Of a stretch of 64,000 bases of DNA, positions 33,790 to 41,417 are shown piece after piece. The stretch is from positions 64,797 through 128,796 of the forward strand of contig SVJB01000002.1 of the NCBI GenBank assembly GCA_015069185.1. The letters run 5' to 3'. Source of the DNA: Oscillospiraceae bacterium (GTDB lineage Bacteria; Bacillota; Clostridia; UBA1212; UBA1255). The translations under genes were made by a program, and so were the position numbers. Positions within the stretch are counted from its first letter, which is position 1; every line of letters starts with the position of its first letter. Under the pieces are notes generated by a model. The model did not search any database, was not told where the DNA came from, and was given only the letters and a program-made list of their open reading frames with translations.

Positions 33790-33878
33790 CGCTTATCTTT
33801 TATATGTAAAATAAATTCAGCAACTCTAATGAAGAAACTCAAAATATTACACAATGCAGATAATATAGAAAAAAACAT
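33780..33878 (-). CDS. Small hydrophobic peptide, candidate type I toxin, copy 1
   Basis: 32 residues: about 24 mostly hydrophobic residues (start MFFSILSALCNILSFF) then a basic tail KDKRKK, so one membrane helix. The ATG at 33878 has GGGAGG nine bases upstream. A longer in-frame reading to 33989 is rejected because copy 2 has a one-base indel upstream of the ATG, while the 32 codons are preserved with a single silent change. Long leader with a GCGAGA-ATA-TCTCGC hairpin just before the ribosome site, as is common in type I toxin messages. No homologue recognised by eye. Confidence 0.72.
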   Translation of the reverse strand: MFFSILSALCNILSFFIRVAEFILHIKDKRKK

Positions 33879-33992
33879 TCTGTAATCGCCTCCCTTCATG
33901 CGAGATATTCTCGCCTTGGGCGCTATTACACTGCCCTCCTTTCCACGCCGTAAGGCAAGTAAAATTTGGGCCACCGTCTTTACCGTCAACCT

Positions 33993-33998
33993 ATTATA
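33993..33998 (-). promoter_or_regulatory. -10 box for the peptide message, copy 1 (same in copy 2)
   Basis: On the minus strand TATAAT (33998-33993), preceded by TTTAC; -35 is poor. The message would start near 33986 with an untranslated leader of about 105 bases before the ATG at 33878. The identical box is found in copy 2 near 34594-34599. Confidence 0.5.
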
Positions 33999-34260
33999 GT
34001 AAACAGAAAAGAGGCTTTTCTATATACAGGCTGCATTGGTTGATTTCCACAAACTCGAGTATACAACCGAATTTTATACTGTCAATATTCTTTTACAATA
34101 AAGTTAAATATATTTTTTTATATATATGTAGGTTTGTCAAACATATGTTACATTTTTATTGACTAGTGCAAACCGCCACTGGTTTGCGTAGAAAAAGAAA
34201 TATGTCTTACTAGGCTCATGAATATTGTAGTACTTATAAAAATCGCATGAAAATTCTGTA

Positions 34261-34288
34261 TTGACAACAGCCCATATTGGCATATAAT
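34261..34288 (+). promoter_or_regulatory. Strong promoter of small RNA, copy 2
   Basis: TTGACA (34261-34266), 16-base spacer, TATAAT (34283-34288). The spacer sequence differs from copy 1 while both boxes are unchanged, which points to selection on the boxes. Confidence 0.88.
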
Positions 34289-34294
34289 AAAAAT

Positions 34295-34389
34295 GTGGAA
34301 ACCAAGACGGTTGCCCACAGTGATGTTTTATATTGTGAGTATTACCTCACAAATGACCCATCTGGTGCGTGCAGACGGGTCATTTTTTT
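34295..34389 (+). ncRNA. Candidate antitoxin small RNA, copy 2
   Basis: Same three-hairpin layout as copy 1: TGTGG...CCACA, TTGTGAG-TATTAC-CTCACAA (34333-34352) and terminator GACCCATCT...AGACGGGTC plus T7. The second hairpin has a changed loop and a one-pair shorter stem compared with copy 1. The terminator loop has one extra base. Different loops could give each antitoxin specificity for its own toxin message. Confidence 0.72.
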
Positions 34390-34478
34390 CGCTTATCTTT
34401 TATATGTAAAATAAATTCAGCAACTCTAATAAAGAAACTCAAAATATTACACAATGCAGATAATATAGAAAAAAACAT
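34380..34478 (-). CDS. Small hydrophobic peptide, candidate type I toxin, copy 2
   Basis: Encodes the same 32 residues as copy 1 with one synonymous change (Phe codon, base 34431). ATG at 34478 with GGGAGG at the same spacing. Upstream the two copies differ by several substitutions and an indel, so the peptide has been kept while its leader drifted. Converges on the copy 2 small RNA. Confidence 0.72.
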   Translation of the reverse strand: MFFSILSALCNILSFFIRVAEFILHIKDKRKK

Positions 34479-34772
34479 TCTGTAATCGCCTCCCTTCATG
34501 CGAGATATTCTCGCCTTGGGCGCTATTACACTGCCCTCCTTTCCACGCCGTAAGGCGAGTCATATCGGGCCACCGTCTTTTACCGTCAACCTATTATAGT
34601 AAACAGAAAAACAATTTTTCTATATACGGGCTGCATTGGTTGATTTCCACAAACTTGAGTATACAACCGAATTTTATACTGTCAATATTCTTTTGTAATA
34701 AAATTAAATATATTTTTAAAGAGAATATTTACATAATTTGGCAGAAACTAATTTATTATCAATAGCAAATCA

Positions 34773-34801
34773 TTGACACCTTACTTCCTTTGTGCTTTAA
34801 T
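34773..34801 (+). promoter_or_regulatory. Promoter of the azlCD operon
   Basis: TTGACA (34773-34778), 17-base spacer, TTTAAT (34796-34801), 53 bases before the azlC start. It lies just outside repeat copy 2. Confidence 0.7.
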
Positions 34802-34853
34802 CTCAAAGAGCTACTTGGATGTGGCTTAAATTATTTTCGAAGAGTTATAGATA

Positions 34854-35558
34854 GTGAATAAAAAAGATGTCAAAAAAGGGCTACATGATGGACTGCCGAT
34901 AGGACTTGGTTACTTATCGGTGTCTTTTGCTTTCGGTATCTTTGCTATAGAACAAGGTTTTGCTATCTGGCAGGCCTTGATAATTTCTATGACAAATCTC
35001 ACCTCGGCAGGTCAGCTGGCTGGCGTAACGCTTATGGCTGCTGTGTCAAGCTTTATAGAGATTGGTTTATCGCAACTTGTCATTAATTTAAGATATTCAC
35101 TTATGTCTATCACTCTTTCCCAGAAAATGGATTCATCAGTCACAACAAAAGACAGATTTTTCATTTCTATCTTTATTACTGACGAAATCTTTGCGGCTGC
35201 TTCTAGCTACGATCATGTAAGTCGTACATATATGAAATCTCTTGCCATACTACCATATATTGGCTGGTCTACAGGTACATTGCTGGGTGCGTTGATGGGT
35301 AATATATTACCGGCTTCTATTGTCTCATGCCTTGGACTTGCTATTTACGGCATGTTTATAGCTATAATCGTACCGCCTGCAAAGAAAAACAAAGCTGTTC
35401 TTGGTGTTGTGCTTACTGCGTGCACTCTTAGCTGCATTATAAAATACACACCGCTGTCCAATATAATATCAGACGGATTTGCAGTTATTCTTTGCTCCGT
35501 TGCAGCAGCTGCTTTATTTGCATGGCTCTGCCCGATAAAGGAGGCAAATGATGATTAA
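34854..35558 (+). CDS. azlC: AzlC family branched-chain amino acid exporter, large subunit
   Basis: 234 residues, several transmembrane helices. LPIGLGYLSVSFAFGIFAIEQG and TNLTSAGQLAGVTLMA are characteristic of AzlC, the large component of a two-subunit exporter of branched-chain amino acids (the pair also exports toxic analogues such as azaleucine). The start is a GTG with only a weak site (GAAGAG), perhaps limiting expression. The stop overlaps azlD. Confidence 0.88.
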   Translation: MNKKDVKKGLHDGLPIGLGYLSVSFAFGIFAIEQGFAIWQALIISMTNLTSAGQLAGVTLMAAVSSFIEIGLSQLVINLRYSLMSITLSQKMDSSVTTKDRFFISIFITDEIFAAASSYDHVSRTYMKSLAILPYIGWSTGTLLGALMGNILPASIVSCLGLAIYGMFIAIIVPPAKKNKAVLGVVLTACTLSCIIKYTPLSNIISDGFAVILCSVAAAALFAWLCPIKEANDD

Positions 35559-35862
35559 TGTGAAGTATTTTCTGATTTGCCTTGCAATAATGGCCGGTGT
35601 AACGTACTTAGTACGCATGCTTCCTCTTGTACTTATACGGAAGAAAATCACTAACCGATTCCTGCGTTCGTTTTTCTACTACATTCCATATGCAGTACTG
35701 GCAAGCATGACAATTCCTGCAATGCTGTATTCTACCTCATCAATGCCATCTGCAATAGCCGGCTTGGTAGTAGGATTTATCCTTGCATTCTTCGAACGTA
35801 GTCTTCTCACTGTTGCCGCAGGCACTTGTCTTGCTGCATTTATATTAGAATTAATACTGTAA
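35551..35862 (+). CDS. azlD: AzlD family branched-chain amino acid exporter, small subunit
   Basis: About 103 residues with four hydrophobic segments; the conserved TYLVRMLPLVLIRKKI near the start is the AzlD hallmark. It works with AzlC. Of two adjacent ATGs, 35551 lies six bases after GGAGG and is preferred to 35548. Overlaps azlC and is followed after 15 bases by the dipeptidase gene. Confidence 0.88.
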   Translation: MINVKYFLICLAIMAGVTYLVRMLPLVLIRKKITNRFLRSFFYYIPYAVLASMTIPAMLYSTSSMPSAIAGLVVGFILAFFERSLLTVAAGTCLAAFILELIL

Positions 35863-35877
35863 ATAAAGGAGTAAAAA

Positions 35878-37266
35878 ATGAAAATTAAGAAGTTTTTCAA
35901 CGATAATCTGGATAGTATGATACATGATTTAGATAGACTTGTTTCAGTTGCAAGTGTAGGTACTGATGCGAAGAATATTCAGATAGATGGCAGGCTTTGC
36001 GAAGCACCATACGGGGAAGAAGCTTTGAAGGCGCTTAGAGAGGTTAGTTTGCTTGCCTGTGAAAATGGATTCAATACTAATATTTTCCATAATAGGATGA
36101 CAGAAATAGACTTATTCAGTGATGGAGAACCTGATCTTGTTATTCTTGCTCATGCAGATGTAGTACCGGCAGGAAATGGTTGGACATATGAACCTTTTCG
36201 TGCCACTTTGGACGGAGATAAAATCTACGGACGTGGCACTATAGATAACAAAGGACCTATCATTGCTGCTCTGTACGCTATGAAGTATATTAAAGAGAAC
36301 GTACCGGATTTTAATTTGAAAGTTCGTTTGCTGGTAGGCAGTGATGAAGAGAGAGGCTCTTCTGATCTTGCATATTATAGACAAAGAAGAAATCTCGCCA
36401 AATACGTTTTCACTCCAGATGCTAATTATCCTGTTATCAATACAGAAAAAGGCAGAAGTACCGGTTCTTTTGTTCGAAAGATTGTATCTTCTTCTGTAGT
36501 TAGGGCCAATGGTGGTACTGTTATTAACGCTGTACCGGACAGAGCCTATGCAACTATACGAGGATATACCGCTGCTGCATTAAATAAAGTAGCTACCCAA
36601 TGTACAGCAAATGTGCGCTTTGAATTTACAGAAAATGGTAATGAAACAGATGTGTGCGTTTATGGAGCAGGTGCTCATGCATCACTTCCGGAAGGAGGAG
36701 AGAATGCTATAACAGCCCTCTTCCAATTCCTGGCACTACTTGATCCAGCTTGGTCATGTGTTACAAATGTCAGCCCTCATGGTGATATTTACGGTAATGC
36801 GCTTGGCATTAATTGCCAGGATGATATATCAGGTAAACTCACATATGCATTTGATATTTTTGAATACGATGGTGAGAATTTCAAAGGAATGTTTGATATA
36901 AGATATCCTGTGTGCATGCCGGATACCAAACTTGAAAGTATTCTACGTCAGAGCTTTTCACAAAATGGTTTCGATATGATAGATTACAGTAGCAGCAAGC
37001 CTCATCATACAGATGCAGATAGCAAACTAGTCAGGACGCTTCTCTCTGTATACGAAAAGGTTACAGGCAACAAAGGCCAGGCTCTGGCAGTTGGTGGTGG
37101 CACGTATGCGCACGGCATCCCCGGCGCAGTTGCCTTTGGTCCCGAGATGCCCGGTGAAGATAACCATATGCATGCAGAGAATGAATTTATATCGGTAGAC
37201 AATCTCAAGCTGACCGGTGAAATGATGTGCAGGGCGATGATTAAGCTCAATAACAATCTTTTGTGA
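35878..37266 (+). CDS. M20 family dipeptidase (PepV/Sapep-like)
   Basis: 462 residues. Zinc-site motifs of M20 peptidases are present: LAHADVVPAG, GRGTIDNKGP and GSDEERGSSD. The TPDANYPVINTEKG stretch is typical of PepV. Near the end GGGTYAHGIPGAVAFGPEMPGEDNHMHAENE supplies the last metal His. PepV enzymes cut dipeptides in the cytosol. The position behind azlCD suggests peptide-derived branched-chain amino acids may be both released and exported by this operon. Confidence 0.88.
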   Translation: MKIKKFFNDNLDSMIHDLDRLVSVASVGTDAKNIQIDGRLCEAPYGEEALKALREVSLLACENGFNTNIFHNRMTEIDLFSDGEPDLVILAHADVVPAGNGWTYEPFRATLDGDKIYGRGTIDNKGPIIAALYAMKYIKENVPDFNLKVRLLVGSDEERGSSDLAYYRQRRNLAKYVFTPDANYPVINTEKGRSTGSFVRKIVSSSVVRANGGTVINAVPDRAYATIRGYTAAALNKVATQCTANVRFEFTENGNETDVCVYGAGAHASLPEGGENAITALFQFLALLDPAWSCVTNVSPHGDIYGNALGINCQDDISGKLTYAFDIFEYDGENFKGMFDIRYPVCMPDTKLESILRQSFSQNGFDMIDYSSSKPHHTDADSKLVRTLLSVYEKVTGNKGQALAVGGGTYAHGIPGAVAFGPEMPGEDNHMHAENEFISVDNLKLTGEMMCRAMIKLNNNLL

Positions 37267-37329
37267 AAAATGTTTTATAATTTACTAATAATATTAGAAA
37301 AAATCAAGAAAATATACAATAAATATTTG

Positions 37330-37358
37330 TTGACATCTTGACTCTAAGGTGATACAAT
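37330..37358 (+). promoter_or_regulatory. Promoter of rpoBC
   Basis: TTGACA (37330-37335), 17-base spacer, TACAAT (37353-37358) with extended -10 TGA. It is a near-ideal vegetative promoter, 222 bases before the rpoB start. Confidence 0.88.
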
Positions 37359-37364
37359 AACATA

Positions 37365-37580
37365 CTGCGTTGTAATCTGCGCAACATAGGACCTTCGTCC
37401 TATAAAAGAAAATTTTAGAGCAAATTTAGTAACGATTTACGATGACTTTTCTTTATGTACAGATTATAACACAAAAAAAAGTAAGGCGCAATACTATCAC
37501 GGCCCTGTGAGTTTTCACGGGGGAAGGGGATAATATTGTGCATACTGCTTTAGATATCAAATTATGAGGTGATTATCAGT
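37365..37580 (+). promoter_or_regulatory. Structured 5' leader of rpoB
   Basis: The leader of about 215 bases has at least two folds. One is ATAGGAC-CTTC-GTCCTAT (37386-37403). The other is a two-tier stem-loop at 37486-37541: an outer 8-pair stem GCGCAATA/TATTGTGC and an inner 8-pair stem CCCTGTGA-GTTT-TCACGGGG (37503-37522). No clear terminator is formed. GAGGTG at 37566 serves as ribosome site. Autoregulation by RNA polymerase or a ribosomal protein is possible but not shown. Confidence 0.55.
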
Positions 37581-40500
37581 ATGGTGCATTCGGTAAAGTA
37601 CGGTCAGAGCGAGAGAATGAGCTATTCCAGGATTCAGGAAATCCTTGAGATGCCTAATCTTATTGCTGTTCAGAAGAGTTCATATCAGAACTTCTTGGAA
37701 AACGGTCTTAAGGAAGTATTCAGAGATGTTTCTCCTATAACTGACTATTCGGGCAATCTCATGTTGGAGTTCGTGGATTATTATCTTGAGGACAAGACCA
37801 ACTATTCCATCGAAGAATGTAAAGAAAGAGACGCAACGTATGCCTCACCGCTTAAGGTTAAGGTACGCGTTATTGATAAAGAGTCCGGCTTGATGAAGGA
37901 GGATGTTATTTATTTTGGCGAATTCCCGCTGATGACAGATAACGGTACATTCATAATGAACGGTGCTGAGCGTGTTATCGTAAGCCAGCTGGTTCGTTCA
38001 CCCGGTGCATATTTTGAGAGAGTTTATGACAAGGCTAAGGGTAAGAATATCACTTCTTCTACTCTTATACCTAACAGAGGAGCATGGCTTGAGTGCGAGA
38101 TTGATTACAGTGACGTTATCAACGTAAGAGTTGACCGTAACCGTAAGATGCCCGCTACTATGCTTATGCGTGCTTTTGGTCTTAGCGATAATGATGATAT
38201 TATTAATACATTCTGCGTAAGACGTGACGAGCTTGCTCCTAAGTATGCAGAACTTCAAGATGAGCTTATTCTTCTTGATGACAGAATCATGAATACACTG
38301 CAGAAAGATACTACTACAGATGAGACAAGCGCTCTTCTTGAGATCTACAAGAAGCTCCGCCCCGGCGATCCTGCTATCGTTGAGAATGCCCGTTCACTTC
38401 TGTACGGTATGTTCTTTGATCCTAAGAGATATGACCTTGCAAAGGTTGGCCGTTATAAGTTTAATAAGAAGCTTTCTCTGGCAACTCGTATTGCAGGCAA
38501 GGAAGCAGCTCAGGATATTATCGATCCTCAGTCCGGTGAGATTCTTGTTGAGGCAGGCTCTATTATTTCTGAGGAGCAGGCAACACAGATTCAGGCTTGC
38601 GGTGTTAATACAGTAATTATTAATACTATTTACAGACCTGTTAAGATTATTGGTAACAACATTGTTGATATTACAAATTTTGTAGACTTTGATATTGATG
38701 ATCTTGGCATCACAAGCCAGGTATACTATCCTGTTCTTGCAGAATTAATTGAGAAAGCAAATGGTGATGATGAGCTTCTCAAGAAAGAAATCAAAGAAAA
38801 CTATAACAGACTCCAGCCTAAGTATCTTACTATGGACGACGTTACAGCTTCTTTTTCATATATATTTAACCTTGCATATGACCTTGGTTCTATTGATGAT
38901 ATCGACCATTTAGGCAACAGACGTATCCGCTCTGTAGGCGAGCTCCTTCAGAATCAGTTCCGTATTGGTTTGTCCAGAATGGAAAGAATTGTCAAAGAAC
39001 GTATGTCAATGCAGGAAAGAGATGTTATCACACCTCAGGCACTGATCAATACACGACCTGTTACAGCTGCAATTAAGGAGTTCTTCGGATCTTCACAGCT
39101 GTCACAGTTCATGGATCAGACTAACCCATTGGCAGAGCTTGCTAATAAGAGACGTCTTAGTGCGTTGGGTCCTGGCGGTCTTAACCGTGACAGAGCTACA
39201 TTTGATGTTCGAGACGTTCACTATACACATTACGGAAGAATGTGTCCTATCGAAACGCCTGAAGGTCCTAACATCGGTCTTATCGGCTCGCTGAGTACAT
39301 ACGCGAGAATTAACGAGTATGGATTCATCGAAGCTCCTTATAGAAAATATGACCCTGAGACAAATACAGTAACAAATCAGATAGATTACCTCATGGCAGA
39401 TGAAGAGGATAAATATATCGTAGCGCAGGCCAACGAGCCTCTTGATGAAGAAGGACATTTTATTAACAAGAAGGTTGTTTGCCGATATAAAGATGAATTC
39501 CTTGAGATCGAGAGTGATCGTGTTCACTACATGGACGTTTCACCGAAGCAGGTAGTATCTGTTGCAGCGGCTATGATTCCATTCCTTGAGAACGATGACG
39601 CCAGCCGTGCACTGATGGGATCAAACATGCAGAGACAGGCAGTTCCACTTCTGCGTGCAGAATCTCCTATCGTTGCTACAGGTATTGAGTACAAGGCAGC
39701 AAGAGATTCCGGAGCAGTTGTTCTGGCAAAGCACAGCGGTACAGTACAGGAAGTTACAGGTAGATATATTACAATCAAACGTGATGATGGTACTATTGAT
39801 AGATATAACCTCCTTAAGTTCCTCCGTTCTAACCAGGGAACATGTATCAACCAGAAGCCTGTTGTTAAGTTTAACCAGCGTGTTGAGGCAGGCGATGTAA
39901 TTGCAGATGGTCCTTCTACTGACAAGGGTGAGATTGCTCTTGGCCGTAATGTACTCATCGGCTTCATGACATGGGAAGGTTACAACTACGAGGACGCTGT
40001 TCTTATCAGCGAGAAGTTAGTAAAAGAAGATATATATACTTCAATTCATATCGAAGAATATGAGTGTGAAGCGAGAGATACAAAACTCGGACCTGAGGAG
40101 ATCACAGCTGAGATTCCTCACGTAGGTGACGATGCTCTTAAGATGTTAGATGCTCAGGGTATTGTTACAATTGGTTCTGAGGTTCATGCCGGCGATATTC
40201 TCGTTGGTAAAGTAACACCTAAGGGAGAGACAGAGCTCACAGCAGAAGAGAGACTCCTGCGTGCTATCTTCGGTGAGAAGTCAAGAGATGTAAGAGATAC
40301 ATCTCTCAGAGTTCCTCATGGTGAATCAGGTATCGTTGTAGATGTTAAGGAATTTACACGTGAAAATGATGACGAACTGTCACCTGGTGTTAATAAGATG
40401 GTTAGAGTTTATATCGCGCAGAAACGTAAACTTTCTGTTGGTGATAAAATGGCAGGACGTCACGGAAACAAAGGTGTTATTTCACGTATCTTACCTGAAG

Positions 40501-41402
40501 AAGATATGCCATTCCTTCCTGATGGTACACCACTTGAGATCGTTTTGAATCCTCTGGGCGTTCCTTCACGAATGAACATCGGACAGGTTCTTGAAGTACA
40601 CTTAGGTTATGCGGCAAAGGCTCTTGGCTGGAAGATTGCGACACCTGTATTTGATGGTGCTTCAGAGAATGATATTATTGAGACTCTGAAATTAGCAGGT
40701 AAGGAAGCTGACGGTAAGTCAATTCTTTATGATGGCAGAACAGGTGAACCATTCGATAACCCGGTAACAGTTGGTTATATGTATTACCTCAAACTGTTCC
40801 ACTTAGTAGACGACAAGATCCACGCACGTTCTACAGGTCCTTACTCACTCGTTACACAGCAGCCTCTGGGTGGTAAAGCTCAGTTCGGTGGCCAGCGTTT
40901 CGGAGAGATGGAGGTTTGGGCATTGGAAGCTTATGGTGCTGCTTATACACTGCAGGAAATCCTTACAATCAAGTCAGACGATACAATCGGTCGTGTAAAG
41001 ACATACGAAGCAATCGTAAAAGGCGAGAATGTGCCTGAGCCTGGTATACCTGAGTCATTTAAGGTATTGGTTAAGGAGCTCCAGAGCTTGGCTCTCGATG
41101 TTAAGGTGTTTACTACAGACGGAAGTGAGATTCCGCTCAAAGAAGCTGAAGAAGATTATATTAAGAACCCTGATAAATACAGAGTTAAGAAGGATGTATT
41201 TAATCCTGATTTCTCCTCATTTATGGGCGAGAACGGCGAGATCGTTATGGCGAATGACACAGAAGACAGCGATGATATTCTTCATGATGATGAGCTCCAG
41301 CAGGTAGATGCTATTTCCGATTTTGATTCAGGAATGATTGATTTCACTGGTGAAACAATGGCGGATGACGCATCAGAATACGATGTTTCAGACGATGAAT
41401 AA
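37581..41402 (+). CDS. rpoB: RNA polymerase beta subunit
   Basis: 1273 residues, full length. Catalytic-core landmarks are unmistakable, including [27 protein letters not shown] and [13 protein letters not shown] near the C-terminal third. ATG 37581 lies nine bases after GAGGTG; the upstream in-frame GTG overlaps that site. In the rifampicin pocket the sequence reads [18 protein letters not shown], so the residue matching E. coli His526 is Asn (codon AAT). Unusually, no rplJL genes precede it; a peptidase gene does. Confidence 0.98.
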   Translation: MVHSVKYGQSERMSYSRIQEILEMPNLIAVQKSSYQNFLENGLKEVFRDVSPITDYSGNLMLEFVDYYLEDKTNYSIEECKERDATYASPLKVKVRVIDKESGLMKEDVIYFGEFPLMTDNGTFIMNGAERVIVSQLVRSPGAYFERVYDKAKGKNITSSTLIPNRGAWLECEIDYSDVINVRVDRNRKMPATMLMRAFGLSDNDDIINTFCVRRDELAPKYAELQDELILLDDRIMNTLQKDTTTDETSALLEIYKKLRPGDPAIVENARSLLYGMFFDPKRYDLAKVGRYKFNKKLSLATRIAGKEAAQDIIDPQSGEILVEAGSIISEEQATQIQACGVNTVIINTIYRPVKIIGNNIVDITNFVDFDIDDLGITSQVYYPVLAELIEKANGDDELLKKEIKENYNRLQPKYLTMDDVTASFSYIFNLAYDLGSIDDIDHLGNRRIRSVGELLQNQFRIGLSRMERIVKERMSMQERDVITPQALINTRPVTAAIKEFFGSSQLSQFMDQTNPLAELANKRRLSALGPGGLNRDRATFDVRDVHYTHYGRMCPIETPEGPNIGLIGSLSTYARINEYGFIEAPYRKYDPETNTVTNQIDYLMADEEDKYIVAQANEPLDEEGHFINKKVVCRYKDEFLEIESDRVHYMDVSPKQVVSVAAAMIPFLENDDASRALMGSNMQRQAVPLLRAESPIVATGIEYKAARDSGAVVLAKHSGTVQEVTGRYITIKRDDGTIDRYNLLKFLRSNQGTCINQKPVVKFNQRVEAGDVIADGPSTDKGEIALGRNVLIGFMTWEGYNYEDAVLISEKLVKEDIYTSIHIEEYECEARDTKLGPEEITAEIPHVGDDALKMLDAQGIVTIGSEVHAGDILVGKVTPKGETELTAEERLLRAIFGEKSRDVRDTSLRVPHGESGIVVDVKEFTRENDDELSPGVNKMVRVYIAQKRKLSVGDKMAGRHGNKGVISRILPEEDMPFLPDGTPLEIVLNPLGVPSRMNIGQVLEVHLGYAAKALGWKIATPVFDGASENDIIETLKLAGKEADGKSILYDGRTGEPFDNPVTVGYMYYLKLFHLVDDKIHARSTGPYSLVTQQPLGGKAQFGGQRFGEMEVWALEAYGAAYTLQEILTIKSDDTIGRVKTYEAIVKGENVPEPGIPESFKVLVKELQSLALDVKVFTTDGSEIPLKEAEEDYIKNPDKYRVKKDVFNPDFSSFMGENGEIVMANDTEDSDDILHDDELQQVDAISDFDSGMIDFTGETMADDASEYDVSDDE

Positions 41403-41417
41403 TAGGGAGGATTGCAC

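Larger units (their letters stand above)
33658..34117. repeat. Repeat unit copy 1 (toxin-antitoxin-like locus)
   Basis: About 460 bases repeated at 34257-34717 with an offset of 600 bases and only scattered substitutions and single-base indels. The unit contains a + strand promoter, small RNA and terminator, and a minus-strand gene for a 32-residue peptide with its promoter. Similarity fades upstream of the shared TGTATTGACA and downstream of TATTTTT. Confidence 0.95.
34257..34717. repeat. Repeat unit copy 2 (toxin-antitoxin-like locus)
   Basis: Second copy of the unit at 33658-34117, same orientation. Differences cluster in the small-RNA loops, the spacer of the + promoter and the peptide gene's 5' untranslated region. 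The peptide itself is unchanged. A unique spacer of about 140 bases separates the copies and contains a perfect GCAAACC-GCCACT-GGTTTGC palindrome (34168-34187) of unknown role. Confidence 0.95.

Noticed and set aside
33780..33989. A 69-residue minus-strand frame containing the hydrophobic peptide
   Set aside because: Copy 2 has a one-base indel in the upstream half, so only the last 32 codons are preserved. Those have their own GGGAGG site.
33600..34850. CRISPR array or insertion sequence as explanation of the repeated region
   Set aside because: There are only two long units, no short regularly spaced repeats, no transposase frame and no terminal inverted repeats with target duplications.
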